Shown here: positions 8,581 through 16,947 of the stretch, one piece after another
How the letters are laid out: every line of letters begins with the position of its first letter
How positions within the stretch are numbered: position 1 is the first letter of the stretch
Assembly (NCBI GenBank): GCA_035487295.1
Contig: DATHMH010000010.1
Location: 124,001-188,000, forward strand
DNA length: 64,000 bases
Direction of reading: 5' to 3'
Source: QIAW01 sp035487295
GTDB taxonomy: Bacteria > Acidobacteriota > Terriglobia > Terriglobales > Acidobacteriaceae
Notes under the pieces: model-generated
What the model was told of the DNA's origin: nothing
Database searches by the model: none
What the model saw: the letters and a program-made list of their open reading frames with translations, nothing else
Program-made: the position numbers and the translations under genes

Positions 8581-9120
8581 ATGGGCGAACAGCAGCAGAC
8601 AAAAAATACGGCTGGCCTGGACGGCTCTGAAGCAGGGCTGGCAGGCTTTGCGCGGCGGATTGTGACTACAACCAAGCCGCGTTTGGCGATTGAAAACCGC
8701 TCGGCCACCGGCCTCACCTTGTCGCTCGCCCAGGGCTTGCACGATAACGGCTTTGGCAAACTCATTACCTGCGATGCGGATGCAGGCCGGTGCGCCCAAC
8801 TGCGCAAAGAAATCGCGGCCGCCGGGTTCTCGTCATCGGCTTCAATTGCGGTTGAGGTCCGTAATCAATTCGCCCAGGAGGGCCGTCTGGAGAGCAATAT
8901 CGATCTGCTCTTCACCTCCACCAACCACGTGCAGGTGGTGCAGCACTTTCTGCCAAATATCAACCCGTGCGGGCTTATCCTGCTGCTGGCCAACGAGAGC
9001 GAGTATAAGCAGGTTCGGGAGTTTGCTCTTGCCATGGATAAAGAAGGCATTATCTCAGCCGTCTTTCTGCCCGAAACGCTCAAATTGATCATGGCGCAGA
9101 AACGGAGTGGAAGAAAATAA
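8581..9120 (+). CDS. Degenerate class I methyltransferase-like protein
   Basis: 179 residues, 9 nt after the TolC-like gene. Residues about 35-80 (LAIENRSATGLTLSLAQGL, then KLITCDADAGRCAQLRKEI) resemble the first strands and the acidic ribose-binding position of O-methyltransferase (family 24-like) folds. The glycine-rich SAM loop is poor, and the C-terminal substrate part is short. It may have lost catalysis. The position between an export channel and hpnJ suggests a helper in hopanoid tailoring, but nothing in the sequence proves it. Confidence 0.6.
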   Translation: MGEQQQTKNTAGLDGSEAGLAGFARRIVTTTKPRLAIENRSATGLTLSLAQGLHDNGFGKLITCDADAGRCAQLRKEIAAAGFSSSASIAVEVRNQFAQEGRLESNIDLLFTSTNHVQVVQHFLPNINPCGLILLLANESEYKQVREFALAMDKEGIISAVFLPETLKLIMAQKRSGRK

Positions 9121-9231
9121 GCATTCAGCCTTTAAAGTGCGATGACCTTAGAGAACATTTACCCGATTAACAAACCCCACTCATTTCACTTCGTTCATGC
9201 CCTCCAAGATGTTAGAATCAATAGTTTATAT

Positions 9232-10722
9232 ATGCCACTTAAGACATTATTCCTGAATCCGCCGTCTTTTGAGGGTTTCGATGGTGGCGCAAGTTCGCGC
9301 TGGCCTGCAACTCGAGAGATTGAATCGTATTGGTATCCCGTCTGGCTGGCGTATCCGGCTGGAATGCTGGAAGGCTCGCGTCTGCTGGATGCTCCGTCGC
9401 ACCACGTCTCGGTGCAGCAGACCATTGACCTGGTCAAAGAGTATGAATTTGTTGTGCTGTTCACCAGCACACCGGGGTTCAAGGGCGACTGCGCTCTGGC
9501 TGCGGCGATGAAAGACGCGAATCCACGGGTGAAGATCGCCTTCGTTGGCCCGCACGTGACCACGCTCACCGAGCAATCGCTGAATGACTGCCCGGCGATT
9601 GATTTTGTCACCCGCCGCGAGTTCGATTATGCCGTGGTTGAGTTCGCCAATGGCAAGCCGCTGGCGGAGATTCTTGGAATCTCGTATCGCCGCAACGGGA
9701 AAATTGTGCACAATCCCGACCGTCCCGAGGTCACCGACCTGGACGCTCTGCCCGATGTGGTGGATGTCTATAAGCGCGATCTCGACATAAAGCGCTACAC
9801 CGTGCCTTTCCTGCTTTATCCATATCTGTCTTTCTATACGACCCGCGGGTGCCCGGCGCAGTGCACCTTCTGCCTGTGGCCGCAGTTGCTCAGCGGACAT
9901 CCCTGGCGCAAGCGCTCCACCGACCGCGTGGCGCAGGAGATGGCCAAAGTGAAAGAGTACTGGCCTGACCTGAAGGAAGTTTTCTTCGATGACGACACCT
10001 TCAATATCCAGAAAGCGCGCACCGTTGAGCTGTGCTCCAAGCTCAAGCCGCTGAACATGACGTGGTCGTGCACCTCGCGCGTGACTACCGATTACGAAAC
10101 CCTGAAAGCGCAAAAAGAGGCGGGATGCCGCCTGCTCATCGTGGGATACGAATCGGGTAATGCCCAGATCCTGAAAAATATCAAGAAAGGCGCAACCATC
10201 GAGCGCGCCCGCGATTTTACCCGTGACACCAGGAAGCTGGGGCTGGTAGTGCATGGCGATTTTATTATCGGCCTGCCGGGCGAGACGCGCGAGACCATTG
10301 AGCAGACCATCAAGTTTGCCAAAGAGCTCGATGTGGAAACCATCCAGGTCTCTCTGGCGCATGCTTACCCCGGCACCGAGCTCTACGACTTTGCCAAGAA
10401 AAACGGTTTCATCGTGAACGACCAGCAGATGGTGGATGAAGGCGGCCATCAATTGGCCCAGATCGAGTATCCTGGCCTGCCGCGTGAAGAGGCCCTGGAT
10501 GCCGTCCATCGTTTCTATGATGAGTATTACTTCCGACCCAAAGCAATTTTCCGAATCGTGCGCAAGGCTGTATTCAACTCCGTAGAACGCAAGCGGCTCT
10601 ACACCGAAGCCAAATCGTTCATGAAGTTGCGCGCGCAACGCAAGAAATATGTCGCCGGACGCCGTAGTGCAGAATCCGCTACCCGCAGCAATACCGAAAG
10701 CGCAGGAGCAGCTCAAGCTTAA
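9232..10722 (+). CDS. hpnJ: Hopanoid-associated B12-binding radical SAM protein HpnJ
   Basis: 496 residues from the ATG at 9232, where the HpnJ-type start LKTLFLNPPSFEGFDGGA begins; an upstream ATG at 9142 adds 30 unlike residues. The N-terminal B12-binding-like domain precedes a radical SAM core with C207-x3-C211-x2-C214 (CPAQCTFCLWPQ). HpnJ is known to contract the glucosamine headgroup of bacteriohopanetetrol into the cyclitol ether. The HpnI and HpnK partners that make glucosaminyl-BHT are not in the window. No good ribosome site precedes the start, so a leaderless or reinitiated start is possible. The last 74 nt overlap the next gene. Confidence 0.92.
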   Translation: MPLKTLFLNPPSFEGFDGGASSRWPATREIESYWYPVWLAYPAGMLEGSRLLDAPSHHVSVQQTIDLVKEYEFVVLFTSTPGFKGDCALAAAMKDANPRVKIAFVGPHVTTLTEQSLNDCPAIDFVTRREFDYAVVEFANGKPLAEILGISYRRNGKIVHNPDRPEVTDLDALPDVVDVYKRDLDIKRYTVPFLLYPYLSFYTTRGCPAQCTFCLWPQLLSGHPWRKRSTDRVAQEMAKVKEYWPDLKEVFFDDDTFNIQKARTVELCSKLKPLNMTWSCTSRVTTDYETLKAQKEAGCRLLIVGYESGNAQILKNIKKGATIERARDFTRDTRKLGLVVHGDFIIGLPGETRETIEQTIKFAKELDVETIQVSLAHAYPGTELYDFAKKNGFIVNDQQMVDEGGHQLAQIEYPGLPREEALDAVHRFYDEYYFRPKAIFRIVRKAVFNSVERKRLYTEAKSFMKLRAQRKKYVAGRRSAESATRSNTESAGAAQA

Positions 10723-11149
10723 AGGGCAAGATCAGGTGGCTTTAGACCGGTATCGCTATTTGGTACTGGGAGCTATTATTGTATTTAGCTCCGTGGGCGA
10801 TGTGTTGCTTGCCAACGGCATGAAACACATTGGAGCCATCCCAATTTCAGATTTTCACCGCCTGATTCCCGCAGTCTTTAACCCCTGGGTAGCGCTGGGA
10901 ATCCTGTTTTTGCTGATGTTCTTTGCCGCCTACTCGACTGCTCTCTCCTGGGCAGACCTCACCTTTGTCCTTCCGGCAACTTCGCTGAGCTATGTGCTGG
11001 TAGCCATTATGGGAGCGCTGGTCCTGCATGAGCACATTACCGTGGCACGCTGGGTTGGAATCCTGCTGGTAAGCGGCGGCGTCGGCATCGTTGCTGGTGG
11101 ACCCTCTACCTCCACCCAACGAAGTCCCCAGGAAAAACCCTGTCCATGA
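10649..11149 (+). CDS. Small EamA/SMR-type membrane carrier, first of a pair
   Basis: 166 residues with about 40 polar residues at the N-terminus and four membrane helices (about 38-145). The first helix has FSSVGDVLLANGMKHIG, an EamA/SMR-like pattern. The last has LHEHITVARWVGILLVSGGV. The start lies inside hpnJ (74-nt overlap in another frame) and the stop overlaps the next gene by 4 nt. Paired 4-TM proteins of this shape include ArnE/ArnF, which flip lipid-linked aminoarabinose. A lipid flippase for hopanoids or their sugar donor is a reasonable inference. Confidence 0.75.
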   Translation: MSPDAVVQNPLPAAIPKAQEQLKLKGQDQVALDRYRYLVLGAIIVFSSVGDVLLANGMKHIGAIPISDFHRLIPAVFNPWVALGILFLLMFFAAYSTALSWADLTFVLPATSLSYVLVAIMGALVLHEHITVARWVGILLVSGGVGIVAGGPSTSTQRSPQEKPCP

Positions 11150-11532
11150 ACGCACAACTCTTTTACACCTGGACGCCCATCGCAATCATGATTATCGCTT
11201 CCACCACGGGCGATGTGTTGGTCTCCAAGGCGATGAAGGAAATTGGCGACCTGGGAGAGCTGTGGAAGTGCTTTGGCCTGCGCGGAGTCGCAGCCCGCAT
11301 GCTGAACAGCGGCACTTTCATTGCGGCAGTCTGCGCTATGGGAGTTGCGTTTTATATGATGTTGTTCGCGCTCTCGCACGCCGATGTGAGCCTGGTAGTG
11401 CCGGCGGGAGCATCGCTGACATTTGTCACCAACGCAATTGCCGCACGCCTCTTCCTCCACGAAAACGTAGACCGCCGCCGCTGGGCCGCCGCCGTGCTGG
11501 TAGGCATTGGGGTAGTCTTGATGTCGAGATAG
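11146..11532 (+). CDS. Small EamA/SMR-type membrane carrier, second of a pair
   Basis: 128 residues and four membrane helices, clearly paralogous to the preceding gene. Both share the STTGDVLVSKAMKEIG/SSVGDVLLANGMKHIG segment after helix 1 and the LHE(N/H) segment before helix 4. Start and stop overlap in an ATGA. Two unequal 4-TM subunits made from overlapping genes fit an obligate heterodimer of the ArnE/ArnF or SMR type. It is the last gene of the operon. Confidence 0.75.
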   Translation: MNAQLFYTWTPIAIMIIASTTGDVLVSKAMKEIGDLGELWKCFGLRGVAARMLNSGTFIAAVCAMGVAFYMMLFALSHADVSLVVPAGASLTFVTNAIAARLFLHENVDRRRWAAAVLVGIGVVLMSR

Positions 11533-11545
11533 AAGCAGTACTCGG

Positions 11546-11590
11546 TTTTTGGCTATTGGCCTTTAGCTCTTGGCTTTTAGCTCTTGACAG
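11546..11590. repeat. AGCCAAAAGCTAAGAGCT-family intergenic repeat
   Basis: TTGGCTATTGGCCTTTAGCT followed by further TTGGCTTTTAGCTC words forms a degenerate tandem block. The reverse complement matches blocks at 39213-39240 and 53786-53820. It sits just after the last gene of the hpnJ operon. Confidence 0.45.
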
Positions 11591-11641
11591 GTTGTTTTAT
11601 ACTTCCCGGTGAATCCATGAAGTTGCTACTTACAGCGGTTT

Positions 11642-11794
11642 CTATCGTCCTTCTGCTGATTTTGGCTGCGAATCGACCATCGACCACAGGTTGGCATGGC
11701 CGGTCTTCTTATATTGGACGAACAGCGCCATGGCAACAAACAAGAGCAGCCCGCCAATAATATAAAAAGCAGAACCCGGCCTGTATTCCAGCAA
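11642..11794 (-). CDS. Possible small single-TM protein
   Basis: A 50-codon minus-strand frame with a TTG start directly after an in-frame stop. It codes for a basic/aromatic start, one strong membrane helix (FYIIGGLLLFVAMALFV) and a polar tail. It lies downstream of hpnD on the same strand inside a 309-nt gap. No ribosome site was seen. It may be a real small membrane protein or the C-terminal relic of a larger gene. The plus strand also has an unlikely 47-codon frame here. Otherwise the gap holds repeat words (11546-11590, 11821-11841). Confidence 0.3.
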   Translation of the reverse strand: MLEYRPGSAFYIIGGLLLFVAMALFVQYKKTGHANLWSMVDSQPKSAEGR

Positions 11795-11841
11795 TCTCTA
11801 CAACATGCTCCAGCACCTTGTTCTGAGAACTGAGAACTGTT

Positions 11842-12816
11842 CTAAGTAATGATGCGGCTCAGCAGGCCGCGCGACAGCACCGCTAATTTTTCCGAGGTGC
11901 CCAGGTGTACGCGCTGGCTGAAGACATCGTAGTTGTGGCGGGCAATCTTCTCCAGCAGCCGGCTGTAGATTTCAATCAGCACCCACAGCGCCGGACGGCT
12001 TTCATAATCCACCAATTCGATGAGCTCACGGCCAGATTTATAAAACTCGCGGGCGCGTTCCGCCTCAAATTCCAACAGGGCACGAAACTTCCCCGGCTGA
12101 AAACCATTGGCCAGACTGGCGGCAGCGAGTTCCTGGGGAGCGCGGCCAAACAGCTTCATATCCTGCAGCGGAAGATAGATCCGCCCCATGGCGGCATCCT
12201 CTTTGACATCGCGAATGATGTTGGTCATCTGAAAGGCAATGCCGCAACGCTCAGCCAGGATCTCAGCGTGCGGGTCGCGGTAACCAAAGATGCGGATGCA
12301 GACCAGCCCGACAACCGAGGCAACGTGATAGCAATATTGATAGAGCTCTTCAAATGTCGGGTAGAGAGCCAGGGGAACCTCGCTAGCCGCCTCATTCTCC
12401 GTGGCCCGAGATGCCGCAGCCTGGCTGGCGGCCGCCAGAGCGTGCTCCAGGTCCATGGCAGTGCCCTGCACCAGCTTCTCAAACAGCTCGACCGGAATCT
12501 TGTAGCGGCGCTGGGCATCGGCCAGGGCAAACAAGACGGCATCGTCGGTGGGCTCGCCCCCGAAGGCGCGTTTGGCGTTGTCTAGCCAGTCTTCCAGCTT
12601 GCGATAGCGCTCTTCGGCAGGCAGATGCTCATCGTCGCTGATGTCGTCGGCATGACGCATAAAAGCATAAACCGCACAAAGAGCATTGCGCTTATGTTTG
12701 GGCAGCGCCAGAAAGGAATAATAAAAGTTCTTGGCGGCTGAGCGGGCGATGGCGCGGCAGGAAGCGTAGGCGGCACTAAGCTGCATCTCTCGCGCGCTCG
12801 TGGGGGAGTTCGCCAT
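11842..12816 (-). CDS. hpnD: Presqualene diphosphate synthase HpnD
   Basis: 324 residues from the ATG at 12816; a longer frame upstream overlaps the previous gene and is not protein-like. It is a trans-isoprenyl synthase of the squalene/phytoene family with both aspartate-rich motifs: DDISDD (57-62) and NIIRDVKEDAAMGRIYLP. HpnD joins two farnesyl diphosphates to presqualene diphosphate, the first step of the three-enzyme bacterial squalene route. It starts 5 nt after the preceding synthase gene, so the two are cotranscribed. Confidence 0.88.
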   Translation of the reverse strand: MANSPTSAREMQLSAAYASCRAIARSAAKNFYYSFLALPKHKRNALCAVYAFMRHADDISDDEHLPAEERYRKLEDWLDNAKRAFGGEPTDDAVLFALADAQRRYKIPVELFEKLVQGTAMDLEHALAAASQAAASRATENEAASEVPLALYPTFEELYQYCYHVASVVGLVCIRIFGYRDPHAEILAERCGIAFQMTNIIRDVKEDAAMGRIYLPLQDMKLFGRAPQELAAASLANGFQPGKFRALLEFEAERAREFYKSGRELIELVDYESRPALWVLIEIYSRLLEKIARHNYDVFSQRVHLGTSEKLAVLSRGLLSRIIT

Positions 12817-12821
12817 AAAGG

Positions 12822-13955
12822 TCAGGTCAATTTGACCATTTTTGCCGTTGGCGAAAACAATCTTCGCCAGAGAAACGGAAACGGATACGCCAACACCGAA
12901 CCCGCCATCATGCCGCGCACTTCGCTGCGTGAAACCTTCACGCGCTGCTGCAACTGGTCCACATTTGCAGTACGCAGCTTTTTGATCGTCTTTACGCCTA
13001 TTAAAATTGGCCACGCGCACGCAAGACGAACGCGAACCTGCGAAAAAGGCGCTGTATTCGTGTAATTCCAGCCGGCGAGCAAATGCGATTCCGCCTCGTC
13101 AAGGTAGCGGTGATACAGCGGCAGAAATTTTTCCTGGCTGGCGAGCGACAGCACTGTTTGCGGCGATAAACCCGCCCCATCGAGCCTATCCATCGGCAGG
13201 TAGCAGCGCCCTTTTTTCAAATCTTCCGGAAGATCGCGCAAAATATTCACAAGCTGCAAACCTTTGCCAAAGCGGACGCCGTCGGCGATGAATTGTTTCT
13301 CATCCAGGCGCGCGCGCGGAAACAAATGCGCGCGGCAAATCTTGGTCCAGAATTCACCAACGCAGCCCGCGACGCGGTAGGTGTAATCGTCCAGTTCGAC
13401 GTCAGTTTTCAGCGCGACGATATTTTGTGTGGACGCATTGGCGAACCGGCGCAAATCCAATTCCTGTCCGCTGGTGATAGTTTGGAGCACGTCACGAATC
13501 AACTGTTGATCGGCCGCGCTAAAAGATTGCAGCACCGACAAGCTGGCTTCAACCCTTTCCAGCAACAATTTTTCGGCTGCTGAGCCCTGTTGTCTTGCGA
13601 ACTCGCTGAAATTCAAAGGCGCGGAATTCTGGCCAAGAATTGCTTCGCGCAGTTTTTGCAGCGCATTCAGCCGCTGACCGAGCGGCAGGATTTCCGTATC
13701 GGCAATGGTGTCGGTCGTGCGCGCCAGCAAATAAGCCAGGCCGATCTGCTGGCGAACGCGCGCGGGCAACACGCGCAAGGTCAGGTAAAACGAGCGCGAG
13801 GTCGCCTTAAGCAAGGCGCCGAGTGACTGTTTTGATGCGGTCATTGTCGAAGACGAATTTTCCGCCGGCAGCGCCGCCAATCCCTTCGCGGCCATGCCCG
13901 TTTCCCTGCCAGCAAGCGGCGAGGGCAATTGCGCGTTGTTTATAGTCGCAGGCAT
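12822..13955 (-). CDS. Squalene/phytoene synthase family protein (HpnC position)
   Basis: 377 residues. SRSFYLTLRVLPARVRQQIGL leads into the first aspartate motif DTIAD (82-86). The second motif is NILRDLPEDLKKGRCYLP. Two hydrophobic stretches occur near the C-terminus. The location beside hpnD predicts hydroxysqualene synthase (HpnC). The protein is longer than a usual HpnC, and its sequence style recalls verrucomicrobial squalene-synthase-like proteins. No hpnE flavoprotein is in the window. It might therefore make squalene more directly. About 37 N-terminal residues are low-complexity, and the true start may be the later ATG in SSSTMTASKQ. Confidence 0.75.
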   Translation of the reverse strand: MPATINNAQLPSPLAGRETGMAAKGLAALPAENSSSTMTASKQSLGALLKATSRSFYLTLRVLPARVRQQIGLAYLLARTTDTIADTEILPLGQRLNALQKLREAILGQNSAPLNFSEFARQQGSAAEKLLLERVEASLSVLQSFSAADQQLIRDVLQTITSGQELDLRRFANASTQNIVALKTDVELDDYTYRVAGCVGEFWTKICRAHLFPRARLDEKQFIADGVRFGKGLQLVNILRDLPEDLKKGRCYLPMDRLDGAGLSPQTVLSLASQEKFLPLYHRYLDEAESHLLAGWNYTNTAPFSQVRVRLACAWPILIGVKTIKKLRTANVDQLQQRVKVSRSEVRGMMAGSVLAYPFPFLWRRLFSPTAKMVKLT

Positions 13956-13970
13956 TACTTATTTCGCGAT

Positions 13971-15020
13971 TCAATTTCCCGGCAAGATGGCCGTTTTTAT
14001 ATCGCCTGTCCGGTCCATCATATGACGAAATACCTGCTGCAGCTCGGTTAAAGGCGCCCGGGCAGTGATGTAATCCGTGGGCCTGACTCTATTCTCGCAG
14101 ATGAGGGTAAAAGCTTCCCGGATGGCCTTCGGTGTGTGATGAAATGTCGCCAGCATGCGCAGCGCCGAATAATGAATGCGGTTGGTATCGAGTTCAACTT
14201 TGGTGCCGGCAGCGCAACCGCCGAAAAACTGTACAGCGCCGCCCTTGCGGACTATATCGAGCGACCATTGCCACGCTTCGGGCCGGCCAACGGCTTCAAT
14301 CACGACGTCTGCCCCGCGATTCTCCGTGAGTGTGTGCACAGCTGCGATCGTATCTGATTGCGAGACAGATGGGTCAGGCGGAATCTGTATGACTTCATCG
14401 GCGCCGAATCGGCTGGCAATCTGTATCTGTTCATCGCGCTTGACTACGCTGATGACCCGGCAATTTTTCGCTTTTGCCACCTGGATGAACATGAGTCCAA
14501 TAGGACCGCCGCCAATGACCACAACATTATCGCCGGAGCGGACGTTGCTTTCATTCAGTCCCAGCAGTACGCACGCCAGGGGCTCGACCATGGCCGCCTC
14601 TTCAAAGCTTACTTTGTCAGGAATAACGAGCGTGTTCTTTTCCACGATGCGTTTGGGAATGCGGATGTACTCAGCGTAAGCGCCATTGTTAAAGAGCAGA
14701 TCGTCGCACAGGTTCTCTTGTCCCTGCTTGCAATAGAAACAGACGCCGCACGGGGCGGAATTCGCCGCAACAACGCGCATGCCTTTGCGGAAATTGGTTA
14801 CGCCGGCGCCGGCACTCTCAACTTCTCCTGCCAGCTCGTGCCCAAAGAGCGCCGGAGGCACAATCATTCTTGCGTGATAGCCGCGCCGATACACTTTGAG
14901 ATCGGTGCCGCAGGTCAGGGCGGCGTGTACCTTGACCAGAATCTCGCCTTCGCCCAAAGTGGGAATGGGAACGCGCTCGATCTTGATGTCCTCTTTGCCG
15001 TAAAGAACGGCAGCGGTCAT
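13971..15020 (-). CDS. Zinc-dependent MDR alcohol dehydrogenase (first of two)
   Basis: 349 residues from the ATG at 15020 (MTAAVLYGKEDIKIERVPIP). It has the catalytic zinc site (CGTD and GHE) and the structural zinc lobe with four cysteines, CGVCFYCKQGQENLC. The Rossmann motif is GGGPIGLMFIQ. The family is threonine/sorbitol dehydrogenase-like. It lies in the middle of the hopanoid cluster, directly after a paralogue. Oxidation or reduction of the ribosyl/tetrol side chain is a positional guess. The substrate is unknown. Confidence 0.85.
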   Translation of the reverse strand: MTAAVLYGKEDIKIERVPIPTLGEGEILVKVHAALTCGTDLKVYRRGYHARMIVPPALFGHELAGEVESAGAGVTNFRKGMRVVAANSAPCGVCFYCKQGQENLCDDLLFNNGAYAEYIRIPKRIVEKNTLVIPDKVSFEEAAMVEPLACVLLGLNESNVRSGDNVVVIGGGPIGLMFIQVAKAKNCRVISVVKRDEQIQIASRFGADEVIQIPPDPSVSQSDTIAAVHTLTENRGADVVIEAVGRPEAWQWSLDIVRKGGAVQFFGGCAAGTKVELDTNRIHYSALRMLATFHHTPKAIREAFTLICENRVRPTDYITARAPLTELQQVFRHMMDRTGDIKTAILPGN

Positions 15021-15052
15021 GGTTCCATTCGAAGATGTTTTGGAATTTGCGC

Positions 15053-16198
15053 TCAGGGCTTCCCTCCCTGGTTCGGCTTTCCTTCCCAATTCATGCCGGG
15101 AGTAATGACAATCTTGAGCGAATCCGGCTGCGGATGCATGGCCATCTTGATTCCTTCGACGGCCTGTTCCAGCGGAAAGCGATGGGTAACCAGGCGGCTC
15201 ATGTCCATCTCACCGCTGAAGACAAAGCGCTCCGATTCTTTCTGCAGGTCGACAGATGCGCTGTAAGAGCCAAGCAGGAATTTTTCGTCCATGCAGACGG
15301 CGGAGGGATCAACCGTCGCCTGGCTGCGCGTAGTCTGGGCAAAGAGGAGCACGCGGCCGCCGGGGCGGGTAGCATCCAGAGCAACCTGGACGAGCGCATT
15401 GCCCGCGACAGCCACAATCACCGCATCGGCGCCACGGCCATCGGTGACCTCGCGAATGCGCCGGGTAGCATCGTCTTTGGAAGCATCAATAGTTTCGGTG
15501 ATGCCAAAGTTGCGCGCGACCATAAGCCGCTGGGCATACATATCAGAGGCAAAGACGCGCGCCCCTGCGGAGAGAGCAAGCTTGGCGAGAATCATGCCGA
15601 TAGGCCCCTGTCCAATCACCAGGACCGTTTCTTCGGACTGCAGGCGCAAAGTTTCAATTCCCTTCTGGCACGTGTTGACCGGCTCGATAAACGCCGCCTG
15701 CTCGTAACTGACATGCTGGGGAATGCGTACCACGCCGCCGCGCTCGACGATCCAATCCATGACGCGCACATATTCGGCAAAGCCGCCGCCGCTGGGCTCG
15801 TAGCCGGCGGTGACGCCAACTTTTTTATATACCGGACACTGGGCAAAGACTTTGCGGTTGCAATAAAAGCAATCCCGGCAGGGGATGTGGTGGAACACCA
15901 TCACCCGCTCGCCCAGGGAATAACTGGTCACGCCTTCGCCCACGGCAACAATCATGCCTGAGGTCTCGTGTCCAAAGATGCGCGGCGCCGAGTGCGAGCC
16001 GGTGCTGATCTTCTTGAGATCGGTGCCACAAATACCGCAGGTGTGGACGCGAATCAGCAATTCGCCCGGGCCAATCGTGGGCACCGGAACTGTCTCCAGG
16101 CGGACATCATTCTGACCATGATAAACAGCGGCCCGCATGGTCGCGGGGATCTTCCCCAAAGCCGTGCTGCCGGTTTGAGTTGCAGTAGCCATAGTCAA
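15053..16198 (-). CDS. Zinc-dependent MDR alcohol dehydrogenase (second of two)
   Basis: 381 residues. Its start overlaps the stop of hpnG in an ATGA, which supports this start. It has the catalytic-zinc CGICGTDLKK and GHE motifs, the structural zinc cysteines CRDCFYCNRKVFAQC, and the nucleotide motif GQGPIGMILAKLAL. It is related to, but clearly diverged from, the next gene downstream, so this is an old duplication rather than a recent one. Tight coupling to hpnG suggests a step near formation of the C35 side chain. The reduction of formylhopane to hopanetetrol still lacks an agreed enzyme in many organisms, so these two are candidates. Confidence 0.85.
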   Translation of the reverse strand: MTMATATQTGSTALGKIPATMRAAVYHGQNDVRLETVPVPTIGPGELLIRVHTCGICGTDLKKISTGSHSAPRIFGHETSGMIVAVGEGVTSYSLGERVMVFHHIPCRDCFYCNRKVFAQCPVYKKVGVTAGYEPSGGGFAEYVRVMDWIVERGGVVRIPQHVSYEQAAFIEPVNTCQKGIETLRLQSEETVLVIGQGPIGMILAKLALSAGARVFASDMYAQRLMVARNFGITETIDASKDDATRRIREVTDGRGADAVIVAVAGNALVQVALDATRPGGRVLLFAQTTRSQATVDPSAVCMDEKFLLGSYSASVDLQKESERFVFSGEMDMSRLVTHRFPLEQAVEGIKMAMHPQPDSLKIVITPGMNWEGKPNQGGKP

Positions 16199-16947
16199 TG
16201 TTTGATTTGCGCTATCCCTGATTCTATCGCGTCTGAGTGTAAATTCTGGCCGTCAATGAGCGGCTGCACCACCCGAGCCAGCGCCTCGGCTGCGCGATGA
16301 TTGTTCCGTGCCAAACGCCATACAACCGGCCACATCGCAGGCCGCAATGCAGCGTGCAGTACGAATTTGCCGGTGGCAAAGTTTCCGCTGGCATCCACAA
16401 ACCGGTCCATCGGCGGCATGGGAAAATCCAGTTGATCAGAGATGGCCTTGGCGGCATAGAAAGGCAGCCCGGCTTGGGCAGCAACTTCGGCCACGGCTGC
16501 TGCTTCCATGTCCACGGCATGGGCAGAATAGCGCTGGGCCAGTTCACGCTTTTCCTCCGGCCCCAGAATTTTGCCGGCGGTTACCAATCTCCGCGTTCCC
16601 AAGAGTGCGGCATAAGTTTTCCCGCTCACGGCATCGATAACTGCGGAGACTAAAAATGCCTCGCCTGCATTCAAATTGCTGCTTAGGCTTCCGGCCACTC
16701 CAGCCGAGAGCATCCCTTGTGGCCGGTAACAAATCAGCGCGGCTTGAGCGGCTATGTTTGCGGCCTGCGCGCCGATTCCGCCGCACACCAGAACTGCTTT
16801 CTCCGATTCGTAAAAACGCAGCTTTCTGCCGCCGTATTCGATCTCGCGCTGCCCCCAGCCGCGGACTACCGCAGAGACCTCCTGGCGCAGAGCGGCGACG
16901 ATAGCGAAGCGAGCATGCCGGATTTTCGAGTTATTTGGCCCTGACAT
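16195..16947 (-). CDS. hpnG: Hopanoid-associated nucleoside phosphorylase HpnG
   Basis: 250 residues from the ATG at 16947, where the phosphorylase fold begins (IVAALRQEVSAVVRG). It has GGIGAQAANIAAQA, SAGVAGSL, the VDMEAAAVAEVA active-site strand and AISDQLDF, all typical of MTA/SAH nucleosidase-type phosphorylases in the HpnG group. HpnG releases adenine from adenosylhopane, giving phosphoribosyl- or ribosylhopane. The gene overlaps the end of hpnA by 17 nt and the next dehydrogenase by 4 nt. Confidence 0.9.
   Translation of the reverse strand: MSGPNNSKIRHARFAIVAALRQEVSAVVRGWGQREIEYGGRKLRFYESEKAVLVCGGIGAQAANIAAQAALICYRPQGMLSAGVAGSLSSNLNAGEAFLVSAVIDAVSGKTYAALLGTRRLVTAGKILGPEEKRELAQRYSAHAVDMEAAAVAEVAAQAGLPFYAAKAISDQLDFPMPPMDRFVDASGNFATGKFVLHAALRPAMWPVVWRLARNNHRAAEALARVVQPLIDGQNLHSDAIESGIAQIKH

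Noticed and set aside
9247..10716. 489-codon minus-strand open frame
   Set aside because: It lies exactly opposite hpnJ, has no family pattern and no ribosome site; a shadow of a GC-rich gene.
15035..15961. 308-codon plus-strand frame
   Set aside because: Antisense to the two alcohol dehydrogenase genes, which carry intact zinc and nucleotide motifs.
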